A stretch of DNA of 64,000 nt, taken from the NCBI GenBank assembly GCA_009780175.1, contig WRAO01000001.1, forward strand, positions 91,018-155,017. Reading direction: 5' to 3'. The position numbers and the translations under genes are program-made. Source of the DNA: Oscillospiraceae bacterium. GTDB lineage: Bacteria > Bacillota > Clostridia > Oscillospirales > Oscillospiraceae. The notes beneath the pieces are model-generated. The model saw only the letters and a program-made list of their open reading frames with translations. It ran no database searches and was not told where the DNA came from. Within the stretch, counting starts at the first letter, position 1. Every line of letters starts with the position of its first letter. Positions 1-8,887 of the stretch are shown here, piece after piece.

Positions 1-646
1 GGAGGTAGACTTCTTTCTCTCTGAGTTTATAGGGTACTGTGCCAGCCTCGATGCGGATGGCGAGGCCTTCGGCGATGGCTGTTTTGCCGACGCCGGGTTC
101 ACCGATGAGGCAGGGGTTGTTTTTCTGCCGACGGTTTAGGATTTGGATGACGCGCTCGAGTTCTTCCTCACGGCCTATGATACGGTCCAGTTTGCCTTCT
201 TTGGCTTTGTCGGTGAGAGAGATGCAGTAGCTCTCCAGGAACTTCCGCTTTTTGTCGTGGCGGGGATTTTTATCTTTATCGTTGGGCGCATTATGACCGT
301 ACCCAGGCTGTGGGGGGCGCTCTATGGGGCTGCCACCTGTGCCGAAGAGTTTATCAAGGAAGGGGAAGGTTGCCATGTTGCCGGGTTCTTCTTCGCCCTC
401 GTGGTCGCCGTCTATGGTGCTGAGGCTCTCGGCGCCGCCGAAGGCTTCAGCCATCTCGCTGGAGAGATTGTCCAGGTCGTCTTCCGAGATGCCCATTTTT
501 TGCATGATGTCGTTCACGGGGCCTAGGTTTAGCTCTTTGGCGCACTTTAGACAGAGGCCTTCGTTGGTCGTGACCCCGTTGTCGAGTTTGGTTATGAAGA
601 GTAGCGCTACATTTTTCTTGCAGCGTGCGCAAATCGTTGGTTGCAT
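1..646 (-). CDS. ClpE/ClpC-like AAA+ ATPase, N-terminal part (runs off window)
   Basis: This is the first 215 codons of a Clp-family ATP-dependent unfoldase; the rest lies beyond the left edge. A four-cysteine zinc finger (C6, C9, C32, C35) opens the protein, as in ClpE. An acidic linker follows, then the first AAA+ module with Walker A GEPGVGKT at about residues 182-189. ClpE/ClpC proteins feed damaged proteins to ClpP in the cytoplasm. The ATG start is supported by AAGGAGAG about 10 bases upstream. The typical Clp N-domain repeats are absent, which favours ClpE over ClpC. The exact subfamily is inferred because the second ATPase module is not visible. Confidence 0.85.
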   Translation of the reverse strand, partial: MQPTICARCKKNVALLFITKLDNGVTTNEGLCLKCAKELNLGPVNDIMQKMGISEDDLDNLSSEMAEAFGGAESLSTIDGDHEGEEEPGNMATFPFLDKLFGTGGSPIERPPQPGYGHNAPNDKDKNPRHDKKRKFLESYCISLTDKAKEGKLDRIIGREEELERVIQILNRRQKNNPCLIGEPGVGKTAIAEGLAIRIEAGTVPYKLREKEVYL

Positions 647-681
647 GAAATAGTCTCTCCTTGGGATATTGCGGTCATGAA

Positions 682-708
682 GGGCGGACGACCCGTGGTC
701 GCCCCTAC
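682..708. repeat. REP-like palindrome, copy a
   Basis: The repeat is GGGCGGACGACC, a short loop, then GGTCGCCC followed by CTAC. It is one of five similar palindromes in this window (see 12408, 18291, 20142 and 20190). Its CTA supplies the TAG stop codon of the CvpA gene on the minus strand, so the insertion reached the 3' end of that gene. It may also help terminate transcription. Confidence 0.7.
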
Positions 709-1418
709 ATGTTGATATAGCCCACCATGGGGTTTGCGCCGACGAACAGTTCCGTGATCCAAGTGCGGGTAAGCAGACCTTCTGGCAGGAGGATGCCCAC
801 ATAGCCGAGGAACCAGGTCAGCATGAAGACGAGGAGGATACCCTGGACAAATCCCAGCACCCCTCCCCCGATCTCATCTACCAGTTTAAGCCCTGGCAGA
901 CGCAAAGATACGGGAATGATGTTGTACACCACGGTAAGTGCGATGAGAATGAGCAAAAATCCGATGGTGTAAACAATGTAGAAGCAGAAGGCATAGACCA
1001 GGACTTCCGTAAGAGATGAGTTGACGCTTCGCCCATCGTCTCTTAGTTCTAAATAGCGGTCGGTGAAGGTGTCTGCTCGGCTGTGATGGATGCCCAGGTC
1101 GGAGATAACTTGCCGGATCACGATGGGTTCCAGGCCCTGTTCGAGCCGGAATAAATCTTCGGTGGAGAGATGTTGCAGTTCCCGGGGTACGACCTCGTCG
1201 ATGGCTTGCGATTCCGCGCTTTGCAGGTAGCCGCTGACGAAGGGGTTGAACATGTCGGTAAACATGTTCGAATAGGTCGAGGCGACGAGGTTACCCCCGT
1301 AGATCGCCACAATGAGGAAGATGACAGCTAAGATACCTCCGATGATACCGCGTTTATAGCCCTGCCATGCGCAGAACCCCAAAATCGCAAGGAGTATCAA
1401 ATCTAAAAAAATATGCAT
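705..1418 (-). CDS. CvpA-family membrane protein
   Basis: This is a 237-residue integral membrane protein. Hydrophobic segments lie at about residues 3-24, 27-47, 138-165 and 188-212. The GxxRG-like start after the first segment and the glycine-rich '[13 protein letters not shown]' segment before the last helix are typical of the CvpA (colicin V production) family. The large loop between helices 2 and 3 is rich in charged residues. Start: GGAGGATGAGG lies just before the ATG. The role of Firmicute CvpA proteins is poorly defined; membrane or envelope homeostasis is usually suggested. The stop codon is supplied by the adjoining REP-like palindrome. Confidence 0.75.
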   Translation of the reverse strand: MHIFLDLILLAILGFCAWQGYKRGIIGGILAVIFLIVAIYGGNLVASTYSNMFTDMFNPFVSGYLQSAESQAIDEVVPRELQHLSTEDLFRLEQGLEPIVIRQVISDLGIHHSRADTFTDRYLELRDDGRSVNSSLTEVLVYAFCFYIVYTIGFLLILIALTVVYNIIPVSLRLPGLKLVDEIGGGVLGFVQGILLVFMLTWFLGYVGILLPEGLLTRTWITELFVGANPMVGYINM

Positions 1419-1508
1419 AAGTCCTCATCCTCCGCTGTTTCTTCATCGGGCCGCTCGACGTTCCCCTGCCTTCACCAAGGGACGTGAGTTTCTATCTTTC
1501 TATCCGGG

Positions 1509-2639
1509 CTATGGTACCAGTAGTCTCGCCCGGTGGGACGACAGGCGGAATACCGTTCCGTCTTCCCGCATGAGGGTGTGGTGCATCCCCTCTGTCTCAC
1601 TCCAAGCGGCGTACACTCTGCTGCCGCGGTAAATCACAAGTTGGTCAAAGAACAGGGCCGACAGATAGCGGCCACTGAGGGAAAGATCGAACAAATTGCC
1701 GATGATCGCGGTTTCGGTCGCCCTGCCGCCGGATTCTACTACTACGAGGTGTCCTCCTGCGCCGGTGGGCAGTGGGGAGAGGTAGAGGGCTACGTTGCCG
1801 TCTGATGTGTCATAGGCTCTGAGATGCTGATCGGGGAATTCGAATTCGCCTGTGGGTTCTCCTTGGTTGGAGAGAAAGCGGACCATGTTGTTCGAGATCG
1901 CGCCGACGGCGCCGTTTCGAGAGGTGAACCAGAAGTCGAAGAAAATCTCGTCCGCTTCGATGTATTCGTGCCGCGCTCCGCCGCCGGTGATATCAAACCA
2001 TGCGATTCGTCCGCCGGATTCAGTTACGGTGAGGGTTGCCAGGGTACGATTGTCTGCCGCGAGGGCCGCGGCGATCAGGTGACCGTCATGTGCGGAGACG
2101 CGGAGACGTTGTTGGCCTCCAGCGTCGTGGACGTAAACCACGCCTAGTGTCCCGGCTTGTTCAATGCTCAGGGTGACCCAGCCGTTTTCGTTGATCCGGG
2201 CGTCAATGATTCTTCCGCTGGCCGTGAGGTTCCACAGAGCCTCTCTGGCGTTGCCCACTTGGAGGTCGAAGCCGCCGTGGTCGTAGGCCAGGACGAAGTT
2301 GCCCCCTGTTTCGATGATAGGCCGTGCGAGGGGTAAATTTGCCGCATAGATTAAACCGCCGGTTCTGTCATAGACGGCGAGCCCAGAGCCAGATGCTACG
2401 GCGAGGCCGTTGCCAAAGATCGCGAAATTGTTGCTGGCCAGGTGGGAAAAATGGAACTCTTCCGCGTGGGATGCGCTGCCAAGGTTTCTATAGTAGATGG
2501 CCCGGAAAAAGTGATTCCACGTGATCCTGTCTCGGTTGATGAGCAGGGCTATCGTCACAAAAACCAGGAGCAATAACAGAAGTGTCATGCCGATTTTCTT
2601 TCGATCTAGTTTTGCTTCCGGCGTTCGACGCTCTTCCAT
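1509..2639 (-). CDS. DUF5711-like membrane-anchored beta-propeller protein
   Basis: This 376-residue protein has a short basic cytoplasmic start, one transmembrane segment (about residues 17-36) and a long extracytoplasmic part. The latter is made of repeated beta-strand units such as 'NGLAVASGSGLAVYDRTG', which resemble propeller blades. The layout matches the DUF5711 family found in spore-forming Clostridia; its function is unknown. A GAGGAA ribosome site precedes the ATG by about 8 bases. It has its own promoter (2694-2722), so it is transcribed separately from the truA operon upstream. The family name comes from architecture and is not certain. Confidence 0.6.
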   Translation of the reverse strand: MEERRTPEAKLDRKKIGMTLLLLLLVFVTIALLINRDRITWNHFFRAIYYRNLGSASHAEEFHFSHLASNNFAIFGNGLAVASGSGLAVYDRTGGLIYAANLPLARPIIETGGNFVLAYDHGGFDLQVGNAREALWNLTASGRIIDARINENGWVTLSIEQAGTLGVVYVHDAGGQQRLRVSAHDGHLIAAALAADNRTLATLTVTESGGRIAWFDITGGGARHEYIEADEIFFDFWFTSRNGAVGAISNNMVRFLSNQGEPTGEFEFPDQHLRAYDTSDGNVALYLSPLPTGAGGHLVVVESGGRATETAIIGNLFDLSLSGRYLSALFFDQLVIYRGSRVYAAWSETEGMHHTLMREDGTVFRLSSHRARLLVP

Positions 2640-2693
2640 TCGACGTTCCTCATCGCAGAAATGTTCCTGTATACACGTTTCGACCCATTGTGC

Positions 2694-2722
2694 AGTATAT
2701 CAGTTTCCCTTTGCTTTGTAAA
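2694..2722 (-). promoter_or_regulatory. Sigma-A promoter of the DUF5711-like gene
   Basis: On the minus strand TTTACA (2717-2722) is followed after 17 bases by TATACT (2694-2699), with TG one base before the -10 (extended -10). The -35 lies inside a perfect palindrome, CCTTTGCTT-TGT-AAAGCAAAGG (2709-2729 on plus), which may act as the truA terminator or as an operator. Confidence 0.65.
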
Positions 2723-2758
2723 GCAAAGGATCATGGCAAAACGGCTAAAAAACGGCAG

Positions 2759-3523
2759 TTAATTGTCCATCATTTGCCCAACCACACCATCATACCAGAG
2801 TCGCGTAAGAGCCAGGCCCTGCGGGGGGACTGTGGGGCCGGTTAGGCGGCGGTTTCCTTTTTCGAGAAGGGCGGGAATCTCCTCGGGGGCGATTTTCCCC
2901 TCGGACACGTAGAGCAGGGTGCCGACCATGGCTCTGGCCATATTGTAGAGAAAGCCGTTGGCGCAGACGCGTAGGCGGATCATCTCCCCCACCCGCTCCA
3001 CCTCGAAGTGGTGAACGGTGCGGACGGTGGTTTTTGTCTGTGTGCCGACACTGCGGACGGCGGAGAAATCGTGCGTGCCGACGAAAGCCGCAGCGCCTCT
3101 TGCCATCCGTTCGTGGTCGAGCGGTTTGGGATAGAAGTAGGAAAAGGGGGCCGTGAAGGGATCCCTTATGCGGCTGTTGCGGATTTGGTAGGTGTATTCC
3201 TTCTTGATGCAGGAGAGGATGGCGTTGAAATCGTCCGGAGCTTCTACGGCTGCCTCTACGACGATATCGTCCGGCAGGCGGGTATTGAGGGCGATGGGCA
3301 GGCGGTCCAACGGGATTTTGGTGTTTGAGTCGAAACTCACGCAATATCGCTCGGCGTGGACACCTGCGTCGGTGCGGCCGCAGCCGACGACACGGATCGG
3401 CTCCTCACAGGTAATCGCGAGGGCGCGCTCGAGGACTTCTTGGACGGTGATGTCTTTCTCCTGCCGCTGCCAGCCGTGGTAGGCTGTGCCGCAATATCGG
3501 ATGCGGAGCGCAAGTTTTCTCAT
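2759..3523 (-). CDS. truA: tRNA pseudouridine(38-40) synthase TruA
   Basis: TruA converts uridines 38-40 in the anticodon stem-loop of tRNAs to pseudouridine. The 254-residue length is normal for the family. The catalytic motif GRTDAGVHA is present with the nucleophilic aspartate at residue 52. The N-terminal RIRYCGTAYHGWQRQ and the late LVRAMVGT-like segment (here 'YNMARAMVGTLL') are also typical. Its ATG overlaps the ecfT stop codon (ATGA), showing translational coupling. Placement of truA after ecfT is the classic Firmicute arrangement, although the usual rplQ and rplM-rpsI neighbours are missing. Confidence 0.96.
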   Translation of the reverse strand: MRKLALRIRYCGTAYHGWQRQEKDITVQEVLERALAITCEEPIRVVGCGRTDAGVHAERYCVSFDSNTKIPLDRLPIALNTRLPDDIVVEAAVEAPDDFNAILSCIKKEYTYQIRNSRIRDPFTAPFSYFYPKPLDHERMARGAAAFVGTHDFSAVRSVGTQTKTTVRTVHHFEVERVGEMIRLRVCANGFLYNMARAMVGTLLYVSEGKIAPEEIPALLEKGNRRLTGPTVPPQGLALTRLWYDGVVGQMMDN

Positions 3524-4323
3524 TGCAGCAGCCCCCTTATGCCGAATACTGCGACTAAGAGCAGCACTCCCACCAGACCCGTGAGGAAGTCTCGGGCAGC
3601 GAATTGGAGTTGCCGCATTCGCGTACGGCCTTCGCCGCCGTGGTAACAGCGGGACTCCATGGCGATTGCCAACTCCTCCGCCCGGCGGATGGCGCTGATA
3701 AAGAGGGGTATGAGTAAGGGGATCAGCGCTTTCGCGCGTTTGAGGAGGTTGCCGGTTTCAAAGTCTGCGCCACGGGCTTTTTGCGCGCTCATGATCTTAT
3801 CCGTCTCCTCGATGAGGGCCGGGATAAAGCGGAGGGCCATACTCATGATGATCGTCAACTCATGGACCGGGACACGGAGCCATTTCAGTGGGCTCATGAG
3901 GCTCTCGATGCCGTCCGTTAAGGTCATGGGAGTTGTTGTGTAGGTGAGGATGAAGGTACCCATGATCATCATTACAATGCGTGTGACCAGAACTACTGCA
4001 CGTTCGATGCCTTCCAGGGTGACAGTGAATATCCAGACGCTGACCAACGGTTCACCGGGGGTCATGAACAGGTTGATGAAGCCTGTGAAGCTGAGAATGA
4101 TGATAAGGGGTTTGAGGTTGCGTATCAGTAGTCGAACTCTTACTTTGGAGAGAGCGATGACCATTGCGAGGAAAAGCGCCGGTATCAGCATGGGAATGAG
4201 GCCACCCGATGAGAACAGGGCTACGAGGAAAACGCCGACCATGACGATCTTTGTGCGGGGGTCAAGGCGGTGAATTACGGTGTCACCAGGAAAATATTGG
4301 CCTAGGGTGATGTCTTTCAGCAT
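3520..4323 (-). CDS. ecfT: Energy-coupling factor transporter transmembrane protein EcfT
   Basis: EcfT is the membrane scaffold of group II ECF transporters. It couples the two EcfA ATPases to exchangeable substrate-binding S components for vitamins or metal ions. The 267-residue sequence has an N-terminal helix pair, a central helix group and a final helix. The cytosolic coupling helices carry the characteristic short arginine motifs (KARGAD and ESRCYHG), which contact the ATPases. The ATG start shares one base with the ecfA2 stop (TGATG). No S component is encoded in this window, so the substrate is unknown. Confidence 0.94.
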   Translation of the reverse strand: MLKDITLGQYFPGDTVIHRLDPRTKIVMVGVFLVALFSSGGLIPMLIPALFLAMVIALSKVRVRLLIRNLKPLIIILSFTGFINLFMTPGEPLVSVWIFTVTLEGIERAVVLVTRIVMMIMGTFILTYTTTPMTLTDGIESLMSPLKWLRVPVHELTIIMSMALRFIPALIEETDKIMSAQKARGADFETGNLLKRAKALIPLLIPLFISAIRRAEELAIAMESRCYHGGEGRTRMRQLQFAARDFLTGLVGVLLLVAVFGIRGLLQ

Positions 4324-5183
4324 CAGTCCCGCCCCCCTTTCAGGGACAGGATGGCTTTTGCGGCTTGGTCTATAGTGAATAGGTCTGGGGGCAAGTCCAG
4401 GCCCAGACTGCGCAGGCGCATAACGATGCGGGTGATTTCGGGTACGTCTAAGCCCATGCCGTGGAGTTCTTCCCCGCGTGCGAATACTTCATTGCGGGTT
4501 CCGGACATGGCGATTTCGCCGTCGTTCATGACGACCACGCGGTCCACCGCCCGTGCGATTTCTTCCATGCTGTGGGTGACCATGATGACGGTCGCGTCTG
4601 TCTCTTTGCGAAAGGTGCGGATATTGTGGATGATTTCGTCTCGGCCCCTCGGATCGAGGCCGGCTGTGGGCTCGTCTAGGATGAGCACGGATGGACGCAT
4701 GGCCATAACCCCAGCGATTGCGGCGCGGCGTTTTTGGCCGCCGGAAAGGGCGAAGGGGGAGCGGTCCAGGTGTTTTTCCTTGAAACCAACTAAAGCGGCG
4801 GCTTCTCGCACGCGGGCGTCGATCTCTGTCTCGTCTAACCCCATGTTTCGGGGGCCAAAGGCGATGTCGCGGTAGACGGTTTCTTCGAAGAGTTGGTATT
4901 CGGGGTATTGGAATACGAGGCCCACTTGGAAGCGGACGTTGCGGGTTTCTTGTTTGGATTCATGGATGTCTCGCCCGTCGAACAGCACCGTGCCGCTGGT
5001 TGGGCGCAGGAGACCGTTGAGGTGTTGGATCAAGGTGGATTTTCCGCTGCCCGTATGTCCGATCAGGCCGAGAAACTCACCTTTTTGCGCACAAAAATCA
5101 ACGGCCCGGATGGCCGTGCGCTCGAAGGGCGTACCCACGCTGTAGATGTGGGTTAAGTTTTCGGTTTGGAGAATGGGGGGCAT
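4323..5183 (-). CDS. ecfA2: ECF transporter ATPase EcfA2
   Basis: This is one of the two ATPases of the ECF module (286 residues). It has Walker A GHTGSGKST, a Q-loop in FQYPEYQLFEETV, signature LSGGQKRR and Walker B VLILDEPTAGLD. The C-terminal extension is typical of EcfA proteins. An in-frame ATG exists 18 bases upstream, but it overlaps the ribosome site; AAGGAG at the right distance supports the start at 5183. Heterodimer formation with EcfA1 is expected from the family. Confidence 0.94.
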   Translation of the reverse strand: MPPILQTENLTHIYSVGTPFERTAIRAVDFCAQKGEFLGLIGHTGSGKSTLIQHLNGLLRPTSGTVLFDGRDIHESKQETRNVRFQVGLVFQYPEYQLFEETVYRDIAFGPRNMGLDETEIDARVREAAALVGFKEKHLDRSPFALSGGQKRRAAIAGVMAMRPSVLILDEPTAGLDPRGRDEIIHNIRTFRKETDATVIMVTHSMEEIARAVDRVVVMNDGEIAMSGTRNEVFARGEELHGMGLDVPEITRIVMRLRSLGLDLPPDLFTIDQAAKAILSLKGGRD

Positions 5184-5242
5184 ATGGGGGCTCCTTGGCA
5201 TATTATGGCTGTGCGATATGGGGCTACAAAATGTTCCAATGG

Positions 5243-5599
5243 TTAGCTATCTTTGTCATGCATCTTATGACGAAGAACTCCGAACACAATAGCCACCACA
5301 CCGGCAATGGTATATATAGTCGCAAATAAAATTGCATCTTCATTTGTCGATGTAGATGATCCAATAAATGCGTATATGAGCCAGCCAATCACTACTATTC
5401 TGCAAATGACAGCCCACCATTTTTTCTTTCCATTAGCGGCAGCAAGTAAAAGAATTACCACAAGAGCATTAATTGCACCTATTAAGAGAACTGCCGCAAG
5501 ACCGAAAGGGATATTGCGTACAACCATCATTGCGCCAATCCCGGTAAATATAAGCATAGAAATTACGAATATGACATTTGATAAATTTTTGTTCTTCAT
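5243..5599 (-). CDS. Small four-helix membrane protein inside the ECF operon
   Basis: This 118-residue protein has about four hydrophobic segments (roughly 8-28, 31-52, 61-79 and 87-107) and a short charged C-terminus ending HKMHDKDS. I do not recognise the family. It sits between ecfA1 and ecfA2, which are usually adjacent. Its DNA is clearly more AT-rich than both neighbours, suggesting later insertion. It could be an accessory or unrelated cargo. An S component is unlikely because these normally have six helices and about 180 residues. Confidence 0.6.
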   Translation of the reverse strand: MKNKNLSNVIFVISMLIFTGIGAMMVVRNIPFGLAAVLLIGAINALVVILLLAAANGKKKWWAVICRIVVIGWLIYAFIGSSTSTNEDAILFATIYTIAGVVAIVFGVLRHKMHDKDS

Positions 5600-5647
5600 G
5601 GATAAGGCTCCTCAAAATATAAATTTGCACACTGCCGTCATCGTCCT

Positions 5648-6505
5648 CTACATAGTATCTACAATCACCTTCGCGCAGTCGTCTATGGTGAGGGCATTGA
5701 GGGGTAGATCTATGCCCTCGGCTTTGAGTTTGTGCAGGAGGGCGGTTGTTGTGGGAACGGTTAGGCCGATTTCTTCTAGTTGTTCTACTTGGGTGAAGAT
5801 AGTTTGTGGGGTGCCGTCTAAAACGATTTCGCCATTTGCCATTACGACTAGGCGAGCTGCGTCGATACATTCGGACATGTGGTGGGTGATGAGGACTACG
5901 GTGATGCCGTGTTCCCTATTAAGCTGGCGGATCGTCTCGAGGACTTCTTTGCGGCCTACGGGGTCCAGCATGGCGGTTGGTTCGTCGAGGACGATACATT
6001 TGGGACGCATGGCGATGACGCCCGCGATGGCGACGCGCTGTTTTTGCCCGCCGGAGAGCAGGTGCGGCGCGTGGCGCCGGAGGTCGTACATGCCTACGGC
6101 TTTTAGGGCCTCGTCTACGCGTTCGCGGATTTCTGTGGGGGCGATGCCCAGGTTTTCTGGGGCGAAGGCGACGTCGTCTTCTACGATGTTCGAGACGATT
6201 TGGTTGTCGGGGTTTTGGAACACGAGACCGACGCGACGGCGGATTTCTAGGATGAGCCGCTCGTCTAGAGTATCCATGCCATCTACGTATGCCCGGCCGC
6301 CGGAGGGGAGCAGGATACCGTTGAAGAGCTTTGCCAGCGTGCTCTTCCCGCTGCCGTTCGCGCCCACAATGGCAACGAAGCTGCCTGGCTCGATCGCGAA
6401 GTTTAGGTCGGATAACACAAGGGAAACAGACGATGCATCAGGGCCATCGCGCTCTGCTTTTCTATAAGCGAAGGTGAGGTCTTTGGTTTCGATCAGATGT
6501 TGCAC
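5648..6505 (-). CDS. ecfA1: ECF transporter ATPase EcfA1
   Basis: This is the second ATPase of the ECF module (285 residues). It has Walker A GANGSGKST, Q-loop FQNPDNQ, signature LSGGQKQRV and Walker B CIVLDEPTAMLD. The Q-loop sequence FQNPDNQIVSNIVEDDVAF is typical of EcfA1. A longer frame exists upstream but it overlaps the methyltransferase. The GTG at 6505 has GGAGGGG nine bases before it and starts just after the methyltransferase stop, so I chose it. The gene is translationally close to its upstream neighbour and probably cotranscribed. Confidence 0.93.
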   Translation of the reverse strand: MQHLIETKDLTFAYRKAERDGPDASSVSLVLSDLNFAIEPGSFVAIVGANGSGKSTLAKLFNGILLPSGGRAYVDGMDTLDERLILEIRRRVGLVFQNPDNQIVSNIVEDDVAFAPENLGIAPTEIRERVDEALKAVGMYDLRRHAPHLLSGGQKQRVAIAGVIAMRPKCIVLDEPTAMLDPVGRKEVLETIRQLNREHGITVVLITHHMSECIDAARLVVMANGEIVLDGTPQTIFTQVEQLEEIGLTVPTTTALLHKLKAEGIDLPLNALTIDDCAKVIVDTM

Positions 6506-6510
6506 GGGGT

Positions 6511-7377
6511 CTACCCCTCCCTTTGCCAGCGGCAGGTCGCACCGGCGGGCAGGATCAGGCCGCTCTCCGTCACCGGGAGGCCCAGTTCTCGGCATTCGGA
6601 CGAGCCGCCAAAGCGTTTGACGAAGATGCTTTCGCTGATATACGTCAGCACCGAGGGCGAGAGGCCCGTGGTGTAGGAGTTGATGATAACGAAACTCGGA
6701 TTGTCGCTGAGCACGCCGCTTACGAGTTCCACGAAGGGGTAGAGATTATCTTCCAGTTTCCATATCTCGCCGCCCGGTCCGCGCCCGTAGCTGGGTGGGT
6801 CCATGATGATCCCGTCATACCGCCGTCCGCGCCGGATCTCGCGTTGGACGAATTTGATGCAGTCGTCCACAATCCAGCGAATGGGGGCGTTTTCCAGGCC
6901 GGAGAGTTTCGCGTTTTCCTTGCCCCAGGCGACCATGCCTTTTGCCGCGTCTACATGGCAGACGTTAGCCCCGGCTTTCGCGGCCGCTACGGTCGCGCCG
7001 CCGGTGTAGGCGAAGAGATTGAGCACTTCGAGGGGGCGGCTCGCCGTACTGATCTTCTCTCGCAGGAAGTCCCAGTTAGCCGCTTGCTCGGGGAATAGAC
7101 CCATATGTTTGAAGTTCATCGGGCCGACATGGAAAGCGAGGTCGCCGTAGTGGACTTGCCAACGCTCCGGCATATCTTTTTTGACCCATTGGCCTCCTCC
7201 GGTGTTGCTGCGTTCATAGCGGCCGTCGTAGGTCTGCCAGCCGCGATGCTTCTGCCCCGTCTGCCAGATGGCTTGAGGTTCGGGGCGCACGACGATCTTG
7301 TCGCCCCAGCGCTCCAGTTTCTCTCCGTCTGTGCAGTCGAGAACTTCGATATCTTTCCACTTATCAGCTACCCACAT
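6511..7377 (-). CDS. RlmI-like class I SAM-dependent methyltransferase
   Basis: This is a 288-residue Rossmann-fold methyltransferase of the RlmI/RlmK type (23S rRNA base methylation). It has the SAM-binding motif FAYTGGATVAAAKAGA and the catalytic-loop motif MDPPSYGRG. It lacks the N-terminal PUA domain of E. coli RlmI and begins directly with the short beta-barrel-like segment that precedes the fold. The substrate cannot be fixed from sequence. It is the first gene of the ECF-truA operon and is preceded by a plausible sigma-A promoter. Confidence 0.8.
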   Translation of the reverse strand: MWVADKWKDIEVLDCTDGEKLERWGDKIVVRPEPQAIWQTGQKHRGWQTYDGRYERSNTGGGQWVKKDMPERWQVHYGDLAFHVGPMNFKHMGLFPEQAANWDFLREKISTASRPLEVLNLFAYTGGATVAAAKAGANVCHVDAAKGMVAWGKENAKLSGLENAPIRWIVDDCIKFVQREIRRGRRYDGIIMDPPSYGRGPGGEIWKLEDNLYPFVELVSGVLSDNPSFVIINSYTTGLSPSVLTYISESIFVKRFGGSSECRELGLPVTESGLILPAGATCRWQREG

Positions 7378-7420
7378 AGGATTTCTCTACTTCCTGTAAA
7401 AGTTCTATGTTCATCTTGAT

Positions 7421-7449
7421 AGGATACCATTTTTTGCTCGGTTTTGCAA
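7421..7449 (-). promoter_or_regulatory. Sigma-A promoter of the methyltransferase-ecf-truA operon
   Basis: On the minus strand TTGCAA (7444-7449), a 17-base spacer and TATCCT (7421-7426) lie about 45 bases before the methyltransferase ATG. The match is fair rather than perfect. Confidence 0.5.
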
Positions 7450-7501
7450 GCAGAAGAGGGCTGGGGCCTTGTGCCTTGCTGGCGCTATATTATTATTTTT
7501 T

Positions 7502-7622
7502 ATGAGCCTGCGGCGCGCTGCGCTCGTTTCGCTTTTTGACTTTTGCGTGTGCAGGCAAAAACTAGGTCGCCTTCGGCGAAACAAAGCAATTGGCCTAACG
7601 GTTAAAAAGAAATATCTCTATA
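7502..7622. repeat. MITE-like repeat, short (internally deleted) copy
   Basis: This begins with TATGAGCCTGCGGC and ends with AAAGAAATATCTCTAT. Both ends match the longer copies at 14920 and 63780, but most of the interior is missing. It lies in the 300-base gap between the methyltransferase operon promoter and the SleB-like gene. I see no gene in that gap: the open frame at 7469-7687 is mainly repeat sequence. Confidence 0.65.
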
Positions 7623-7635
7623 GCGAAATAACAAA

Positions 7636-7664
7636 AAAGACCGAGGCGGTTTGCCTCGGTCTTT
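7636..7664 (-). terminator. Rho-independent terminator of the SleB-like gene
   Basis: A perfect stem AAAGACCGAGGC / GCCTCGGTCTTT with a five-base loop is followed on the minus strand by a T-run. It begins about 13 bases after the stop codon of the SleB-like gene. Confidence 0.9.
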
Positions 7665-7676
7665 GGACTTTCCGTT

Positions 7677-8645
7677 CTATCTCGTAATCAGGTATCCGAA
7701 ATAGTGGGGGGCGATGTAGCGGTAGGTGCCGTCGCCTTGGAAGAACTGGGCTTGGAAGACTACGTTGTAGGGCAGGAAGCGCTCTCCGTTGAGCAGACGC
7801 TCCGCGTTGGCCCAGGCGCGGTCTGAGATGGGGACGCGAACCCCGAGGGCGGCCCAAGGATACTGACCGGGTTGGTGCAAGATCGCGTGGATGGTAGTAC
7901 CCGGGAAGCGAGGGTGCGCCACACGGTTGAGCACTACGTTGCCGACGAAGAGTTGGTGCTCGTCACAGAGCCAAGCGGATCCAGCTTCGAGTTCGATTGC
8001 GAGGGCCAGCCAGAACAGATCGTCTTGTGTGTGGTCCATCGGGGGCACTACTTCAACGGCAATCGCTCCGCCGCCGCCTTGGCCGGGGACGCTGTCTCCC
8101 CAGTTGGGGGTCGGAGTGCCATCGAAAGGAGCCAGATGGATTGCAGAAACCCAGCCGACGAGAGTTCCATTTGTTACTGTTTTCCAGCCGTTTTCGCTCT
8201 GGCCTAGGAAGGTGACGACTGCTCCGTGTGGGAAGGAGCCGATTCTATCATAGTTCCGATCGGGACCGACACGAAGGTTGAGGCTGGAAGCTACGATCCG
8301 GTATTGGATCGGGTTTCCGTTGATCTCTGTGATCCCGAGGGTCACGAGGTAGGCGGCGATTTTCACGGCAACCTCTGCGGAGGTGTAGTAGACGCCGAAG
8401 AATGCGGTTTCGCGTGCATTGAGTGCCAGATCGCGAATCTGTTGGTTCCAAGCGGTTTCTGCCTCGGCACCTCTTGCAAACGCTTCCGGCGTTCCTTCTT
8501 GTGCGGCGACCAGCATTGCCTCTAAATAAATAAGATCCTTTGCGCCTTCATATTCACATGTTGCCCCCGGATAGGCCAAAGCCACCGGTCCGGCTAGGAG
8601 GACCAGTATGAGGCAAAAACAAATTAGGCGTTTTACTCGTGTCAT
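7677..8645 (-). CDS. Secreted SH3b / SleB-type cell-wall hydrolase
   Basis: This 322-residue exported protein has a signal peptide (about 1-24, ending in ALAYPG). A bacterial SH3 domain follows at about 110-175 (SSLNLRVGPDRNYDRIGSF, then GWVSAIHL). The C-terminal SleB-type hydrolase domain (about 205-320) contains LALAIELEAGSAW with the predicted catalytic glutamate and VGNVVLNRVAHPRFP. SleB domains are lytic transglycosylases that cut spore cortex or vegetative peptidoglycan. The SH3 domain probably anchors the enzyme to the wall. AGGGAGAG precedes the ATG. Whether it acts in germination or in growth is not shown by the sequence. Confidence 0.85.
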   Translation of the reverse strand: MTRVKRLICFCLILVLLAGPVALAYPGATCEYEGAKDLIYLEAMLVAAQEGTPEAFARGAEAETAWNQQIRDLALNARETAFFGVYYTSAEVAVKIAAYLVTLGITEINGNPIQYRIVASSLNLRVGPDRNYDRIGSFPHGAVVTFLGQSENGWKTVTNGTLVGWVSAIHLAPFDGTPTPNWGDSVPGQGGGGAIAVEVVPPMDHTQDDLFWLALAIELEAGSAWLCDEHQLFVGNVVLNRVAHPRFPGTTIHAILHQPGQYPWAALGVRVPISDRAWANAERLLNGERFLPYNVVFQAQFFQGDGTYRYIAPHYFGYLITR

Positions 8646-8707
8646 GCTTGTAATCTCTCCCTACAAACGCTTAACAACTTGAGATTTATTTGTAACCATT
8701 TGTAACG

Positions 8708-8736
8708 ACTATACCATAGGGGGCGCGGAAAATCAA
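8708..8736 (-). promoter_or_regulatory. Sigma-A promoter of the SleB-like gene
   Basis: TTGATT (8731-8736), a 17-base spacer and TATAGT (8708-8713) lie on the minus strand. Downstream, in the leader, GGTTACAAA-type units are directly repeated (8682-8706 on plus), a possible regulator site. The remaining AT-rich bases up to 8887 hold nothing I can identify. Confidence 0.65.
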
Positions 8737-8887
8737 GCACTTTTTTCAAACACGATTATGGTAAACCTCACTTTTCGACTCATATTCTTCCTGATTTTTT
8801 CCGTTTTATTCATTTTTTGTTCACTTTTTGTTGAAATTATATTCCGAACTTCCACACATTTTTCTGCGCATAATTCGATTCTCATTT

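Noticed and set aside
143..526. Plus-strand frames over the first 650 bases
   Set aside because: They are antisense to the ClpE-like gene, whose zinc finger and Walker A are clear.
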